Source: Vibrio coralliilyticus ATCC BAA-450
GTDB taxonomy: Bacteria; Pseudomonadota; Gammaproteobacteria; Enterobacterales; Vibrionaceae
Direction: 5' to 3'
DNA length: 64,000 nucleotides
NCBI RefSeq assembly: GCF_000176135.1
Contig: NZ_ACZN01000012.1
Coordinates: 1 to 64,000, forward strand
A model generated the notes under the pieces. That model searched no databases. It was not told where the DNA came from and worked only from the letters and a program-made list of their open reading frames with translations. This document shows, in pieces, positions 60,749 to 64,000 of this stretch (position 1 is its first letter; the number at the start of each line of letters is the position of its first letter). The position numbers and the translations under genes are program-made.

Positions 60749-62086
60749 TTATGCCAAAGCTTGCTCTGGTGGTTGTACGTTATAACGTCGAATGTCTTTT
60801 AATAGCATCATCGCCACAACAATACTCAACGCGATGTTTGACAGCGGGTAAGCAATCCAAATGCCCGGCACACCCATCAGCTTAGGCATTATGAACAAGA
60901 AAGGTAGCTGAATCAGCATATTACCTATGGTGACAAACATGGCTTTGCTGCCTTTATTGATCGCCTGATAGTAGGCTCCGGCAACCACAAGGAATCCATC
61001 CAACGCAAGTGCAAACATGTGTAATCGAATACCAAGAATCGTATTATCGACCAATTGAGTATCCGTTGAGTTAAATACAGAGACAAATTCGCGTGGGAAG
61101 ATATTCAGCAAAAGAACAAACGCCATACCGATGACCACCGAGCTGACCATCGCCACTTTGAGTAATTTGCGAATATTGGCCTGATGACGTGCGCCATGAT
61201 TATAACTTACCAGCGGTTGCATACCGTTAGCGATACCCTCAGCAGTCAAGTAATACACTGTGACGATATAGCCCAAAATAGCATAAGCACCAATCAAGAG
61301 CTGATCGCCGTATTGAGCAAACAAGCTATTGTGCAACGCCACCATCATCGAACCATAGGCGTACATAAAAAAGCTGGATGTACCGATGGAAAATATCTGA
61401 GGCACTAGCGCTAACTTAAGTTTAAGCTCATGAATTCGTAGGCGAAGTTTGGCTCTTTGTGAGAAGAAGTACCCCACTCCCAATAAGGTCACAACCATCT
61501 GAGCAATTCCAGTCGCAATCGCCGCACCAGTCAGCTCCCAACCTAGCCAAGCAATAAATAGGTAGTCGAGCACAATGTTGATTAGCGCTCCTACAACCAT
61601 CAACATAGTCGCCAAATTTGGGCTGTCATCATTGCGTAGCAAAAATGGCATGGCAATCGAGCCAAGGGTGAATACGCTGGCACCTATCAGGATATGCAGA
61701 TACTGTAATCCCAACTCAAACACACGTCCTTCAGCCCCTTGCCAACGCAAGAAATCATCAGCGAAGAAAAACAGTAACCCAGACACCACAGGAGTTAACG
61801 CCAGTAAGAGCACCAAACCTGTCGCCAGAGTTTGTTTCGCGCCTAGTGCGTCTTTTTCACCTTGACGAATCGACACCATCGCCCCGGTACCCACGCCCAC
61901 CAGCATACCAATTCCTAGAATTGAGCCAATCACAGGCCAAGCAACATTGATTCCTGCGAGCCCATCAGCGCCAACATAGCGACCAATAAATACACCATCG
62001 ACCACCTGATAAAAGCCATTGACCAGCATGGCAGCGACGGTTGGAATTGTGTATTTCCAAAACTGTTTATATATGGAAGTTTGCAT
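60749..62086 (-). CDS. MATE-family multidrug efflux pump
   Basis: A 445-residue membrane protein with about 12 helices in two MatE repeats (FWKYTIPTVAAMLVNGFYQVVDGVFIG opens the first). MATE pumps export cationic drugs using Na+ or H+ gradients. The ATG at 62086 is preferred over one at 62098 because GGTGAGAG lies just before it, while the upstream ATG has no ribosome-binding site. The gene is downstream of a MarR-family regulator, and a matching palindrome precedes each gene, so repression by that regulator is likely. Confidence 0.9.
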   Translation of the reverse strand: MQTSIYKQFWKYTIPTVAAMLVNGFYQVVDGVFIGRYVGADGLAGINVAWPVIGSILGIGMLVGVGTGAMVSIRQGEKDALGAKQTLATGLVLLLALTPVVSGLLFFFADDFLRWQGAEGRVFELGLQYLHILIGASVFTLGSIAMPFLLRNDDSPNLATMLMVVGALINIVLDYLFIAWLGWELTGAAIATGIAQMVVTLLGVGYFFSQRAKLRLRIHELKLKLALVPQIFSIGTSSFFMYAYGSMMVALHNSLFAQYGDQLLIGAYAILGYIVTVYYLTAEGIANGMQPLVSYNHGARHQANIRKLLKVAMVSSVVIGMAFVLLLNIFPREFVSVFNSTDTQLVDNTILGIRLHMFALALDGFLVVAGAYYQAINKGSKAMFVTIGNMLIQLPFLFIMPKLMGVPGIWIAYPLSNIALSIVVAMMLLKDIRRYNVQPPEQALA

Positions 62087-62100
62087 TTCTCTCACCATAA

Positions 62101-62115
62101 GTTAGCCAGGCTAAC
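62101..62115. promoter_or_regulatory. MarR operator candidate upstream of the MATE gene
   Basis: The perfect palindrome GTTAGCC-A-GGCTAAC lies 15 bases before the MATE start and almost matches the one before the MarR gene. Confidence 0.75.
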
Positions 62116-62146
62116 TAAATAGTTAAATTGAAAATTGTTGAATCCG

Positions 62147-62560
62147 TTAGCCTTTTAGTGACTTTTCCAACAGAGATACAAGCTGCCCTGCTTCTTGTTC
62201 CGTCAGTTTGTTGCTCATTGCTTGCGCAATATGCTGATAAACTAACTGTTCTTTCGATAAATCCTTTAACACCTGCTCACTCAGTATGACTCGCTTTGAA
62301 CGTGCATCCTGCAGACAAGAGATACGTGAAACCAATCCTTTCTTTTGCAACCGCGCGACCATATTCGACGCGGACGGTTTGGTTACTTTCATCTCATTGG
62401 CTAGGTCAGTGATGCGAATTCCCTCAGGAAATTCTTCGATAACCCTCAAGTAGTCATACTCGTTAAAACTCAATAGAGATAAAGGGTCTTCTTTAGCATG
62501 CACTCGCCACGCTTTGGCACAAAAACGTTCCAATTCAATCAGACAATTTTCCAGAGCCAT
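62147..62560 (-). CDS. MarR-family transcriptional regulator
   Basis: A 137-residue winged-helix dimer (HTH about 45-95: ITDLANEMKVTKPSASNMVARLQKKGLVSR). MarR proteins repress neighbouring efflux genes until a ligand binds. It is 60 bases upstream of the MATE pump on the same strand. The palindromes flanking the gene (62101-62115 and 62579-62593) are almost the same, suggesting autoregulation and pump control. The ligand is unknown. Confidence 0.9.
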   Translation of the reverse strand: MALENCLIELERFCAKAWRVHAKEDPLSLLSFNEYDYLRVIEEFPEGIRITDLANEMKVTKPSASNMVARLQKKGLVSRISCLQDARSKRVILSEQVLKDLSKEQLVYQHIAQAMSNKLTEQEAGQLVSLLEKSLKG

Positions 62561-62578
62561 AAAATCTCAGTCTAATTA

Positions 62579-62593
62579 GTTAGCAAGGCTAAC
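62579..62593. promoter_or_regulatory. MarR operator candidate upstream of the MarR gene
   Basis: GTTAGC-AAG-GCTAAC, 18 bases before the MarR start. It shares GTTAGC..GGCTAACT with the site before the MATE gene. Confidence 0.75.
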
Positions 62594-62624
62594 TATTTTA
62601 GTGTCAGTAGAAATAGATGGCAAT

Positions 62625-62650
62625 AAAAAACCGCTGCGAGGCAGCGGCTT
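62625..62650 (-). terminator. Terminator of nlpI
   Basis: CCGCTGC (62631-62637) pairs with GCAGCGG (62641-62647), followed by a six-T run on the minus strand. Confidence 0.9.
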
Positions 62651-62667
62651 TATCATTCAATATTGGT

Positions 62668-63585
62668 TCAGTTGGAGGCTTGTTGTTGATCCTGAGCCTT
62701 TTTGGCTAACTGTTCTTCTTTGACCTCATTGTAAATTCGGGTCAATTCCAAGAACGAATAACGATGCTCAACGTACTCATACACATTAAACGAAATAGCG
62801 AGTTTGTAGAGGGAGATCGCGCTCGCGTAGTCACCTTGGCTCTGGTAACGCTTGCCTAGGTAGAAATAGGCTTCTGTTAGACGTTGCGCTAACAAGGTAT
62901 TGTCGCGTGTACCGACTAAGATCGCTTTGAAGGCTTCATCTTCCGAGATTTCACCTAAAGTGATTGCCACTAGCACCCAGCCCCACTGTTCGTCACGTTG
63001 CTCATAACGGGACATTAGCTCTGCAGCGGCTGCCTGAGGATCTTTTTCCGATTTAACAATATATAACCAAAGCGCTCGGAAAGGGTCTGCCGTATCTTCT
63101 TGGTAATGCTCTGTCATATCTTCTAATGCAAGATCGATACGACCACCGTAATACAATGCGATCGCACGATTACGGGCAGCATAGGAGTTTGCAGGGTCAA
63201 GTTCCAAAGTAGAGTCAAACGCATCATAGGCAGCGTCATACTCTCCGACCTGAGTGAAGTAAACGCCCAGTAAGTTAAACAGATCTGGCTGCGTAGGGTT
63301 AAGCGACAGTGACTGATTGTAGTCTAATCTGGCCAAGTCACGCAGGCCTACACTGTCGTAGTAGTTGCCACGCTCATAAAGCATTTTAGCTCGGACTTCT
63401 TTAGGAAGATCCTGACGTTGAAGTAACTGACTCAAACGAGCGATCTGCACTTCTTGCTGAACGCTTGCTTGCAACGGCACAGCCATTGGTGGGTAAAGCC
63501 ACTCAGCACTGTTATTTGATGTAGTGGCACAACCTGCCGTCACCAATAACGCTAAACTAAGTGTTGCGGTTTGAAACCATTTCAC
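62668..63585 (-). CDS. nlpI: Lipoprotein NlpI
   Basis: A 305-residue outer-membrane lipoprotein with a signal peptide ending VTAGC (Cys19) and four to five TPR repeats (clear at about 62-165). In E. coli NlpI is an adaptor for the protease Prc and scaffolds peptidoglycan endopeptidases. It lies immediately downstream of pnp, as in E. coli, with a terminator-like hairpin between. Confidence 0.94.
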   Translation of the reverse strand: MKWFQTATLSLALLVTAGCATTSNNSAEWLYPPMAVPLQASVQQEVQIARLSQLLQRQDLPKEVRAKMLYERGNYYDSVGLRDLARLDYNQSLSLNPTQPDLFNLLGVYFTQVGEYDAAYDAFDSTLELDPANSYAARNRAIALYYGGRIDLALEDMTEHYQEDTADPFRALWLYIVKSEKDPQAAAAELMSRYEQRDEQWGWVLVAITLGEISEDEAFKAILVGTRDNTLLAQRLTEAYFYLGKRYQSQGDYASAISLYKLAISFNVYEYVEHRYSFLELTRIYNEVKEEQLAKKAQDQQQASN

Positions 63586-63633
63586 AAATAAGTACTCCTG
63601 TTGCTGAGCCCGCTGCTCAGTATCGGCCGCATT

Positions 63634-63660
63634 AAAAAAGGGAGCGTAGTGCTCCCTTTA
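63634..63660 (-). terminator. Terminator after pnp
   Basis: AAAGGGAGC (63637-63645) pairs with GCTCCCTTT (63651-63659), followed by a T run on the minus strand. It may allow partial read-through into nlpI. Confidence 0.85.
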
Positions 63661-63719
63661 TAACATGCTTTTAGCAAAATAGGCTAATTCACCAAACCAG
63701 CCCACTTAGCGATATCGCA

Positions 63720-64000
63720 TTATGCGTCTGTTGCTGGTTTCTCTTCAGCAGATGCTTCTTCAGTCTTTTCAACTGCTTCTTTCATGCTTAGACGAACACG
63801 GCCTTGACGGTCGATTTCAAGAACTTTAACTTGAACTTCTTGACCTTCAGCTAGGTAGTCAGACACTTTCTCAACGCGCTTGTCAGCGATTTGAGATATG
63901 TGTACTAGACCATCTTTGCCAGGAAGGATTGTTACGAATGCACCGAAGTCAGCTAGACGAGCAACTTTACCTGTGTAGATGCGGCCAACTTCAACTTCTG
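63720..64000 (-). CDS. pnp: Polynucleotide phosphorylase, C-terminal part (cut by window edge)
   Basis: The last 93 codons of a minus-strand gene, continuing beyond 64000. The translation has an S1 RNA-binding domain ([59 protein letters not shown]) and an acidic tail ending EEKPATDA. The KH-S1 end of PNPase upstream of nlpI is the standard gammaproteobacterial order. PNPase is a 3'-5' exoribonuclease of the RNA degradosome. Confidence 0.92.
   Translation of the reverse strand, partial: EVEVGRIYTGKVARLADFGAFVTILPGKDGLVHISQIADKRVEKVSDYLAEGQEVQVKVLEIDRQGRVRLSMKEAVEKTEEASAEEKPATDA

Noticed and set aside
60561..60785. A 74-codon plus-strand frame between vpsR and the MATE gene
   Set aside because: It runs through the MATE terminator and into its 3' end, has no ribosome-binding site, and resembles nothing.

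Overview
The window is a stretch of the large chromosome of a Vibrio species. The evidence is the gene content and order, which match the V. cholerae vpsR to clpB region from memory: pnp, nlpI, vpsR, tas, mutH, rppH, ptsP, lgt, thyA, nptA, nhaR, hlyU, rpsT, murJ, ribF, ileS, lspA, fkpB, ispH, a CstA transporter, murQ, anmK, nagZ, a BtsSR pair, aroF, tyrA, a PilZ protein, ettA, slt, trpR, yjjX, mbaA, nspS, pheA, raiA, bamD, rluD, pgeF and clpB. It is mostly conserved core genome. The only element that looks mobile is one small MITE-like insertion.

Layout. 1-6000 holds a complete rRNA operon on the minus strand (16S, tRNA-Ile, tRNA-Ala, 23S, 5S) with P1 and P2 promoters. Immediately beyond its 5S gene lie the promoter and leader of a second, tandem rRNA operon, whose 16S gene starts about 15 bases outside the left edge. 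6.0-10.5 kb is rluD-pgeF-clpB (minus), with a heat-shock promoter before clpB. 10.5-19 kb is a plus-strand run: bamD, an MltF-like transglycosylase, raiA, pheA with a pheL attenuator, and the norspermidine-sensing pair nspS-mbaA with yjjX. A 264-bp MITE-like element lies exactly at the yjjX stop codon. 19.3-27.3 kb holds slt-trpR (minus), ettA, a PilZ protein and an M23 peptidase (plus), then aroF-tyrA (minus) behind TyrR boxes.

27.5-38.7 kb holds a pyruvate-type LytS/LytTR two-component system (btsS-btsR). It also holds a peptidoglycan-recycling locus: nagZ and an RpiR regulator on the minus strand, and symporter, sugar kinase, anmK and murQ on the plus strand. Then come a small lipoprotein and a CstA-family transporter preceded by five direct repeats with an exact 20-bp period. 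38.8-46.5 kb is the murJ-ribF-ileS-lspA-fkpB-ispH series (minus), divergent from rpsT. 47-50 kb has hlyU, nhaR and nptA. 50.2-55.5 kb is rppH-ptsP-TauE-lgt-thyA (minus). A 600-bp gap rich in DnaA-box-like and GATC motifs precedes mutH. 57-60.5 kb has tas, a DUF1127-like gene, an unlisted 38-codon small gene and vpsR. 60.7-64 kb has a MATE pump with its MarR regulator, nlpI, and the 3' end of pnp.

How the genes fit together. Three cyclic-di-GMP genes (mbaA, the PilZ gene, vpsR) lie within 45 kb. Aromatic amino-acid genes (pheA, aroF-tyrA, trpR) appear with their expected control elements: an attenuator and TyrR boxes. The nagZ-to-murQ block encodes a nearly complete MurNAc/anhydroMurNAc salvage route that uses a sodium symporter rather than a PTS transporter. 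The most interesting signals are the 20-bp-period repeat array upstream of cstA, the origin-like DnaA/GATC region upstream of mutH, the tandem rRNA operon arrangement, the small-ORF/DUF1127 module, and several matched operator sets (MarR, RpiR, Pho).
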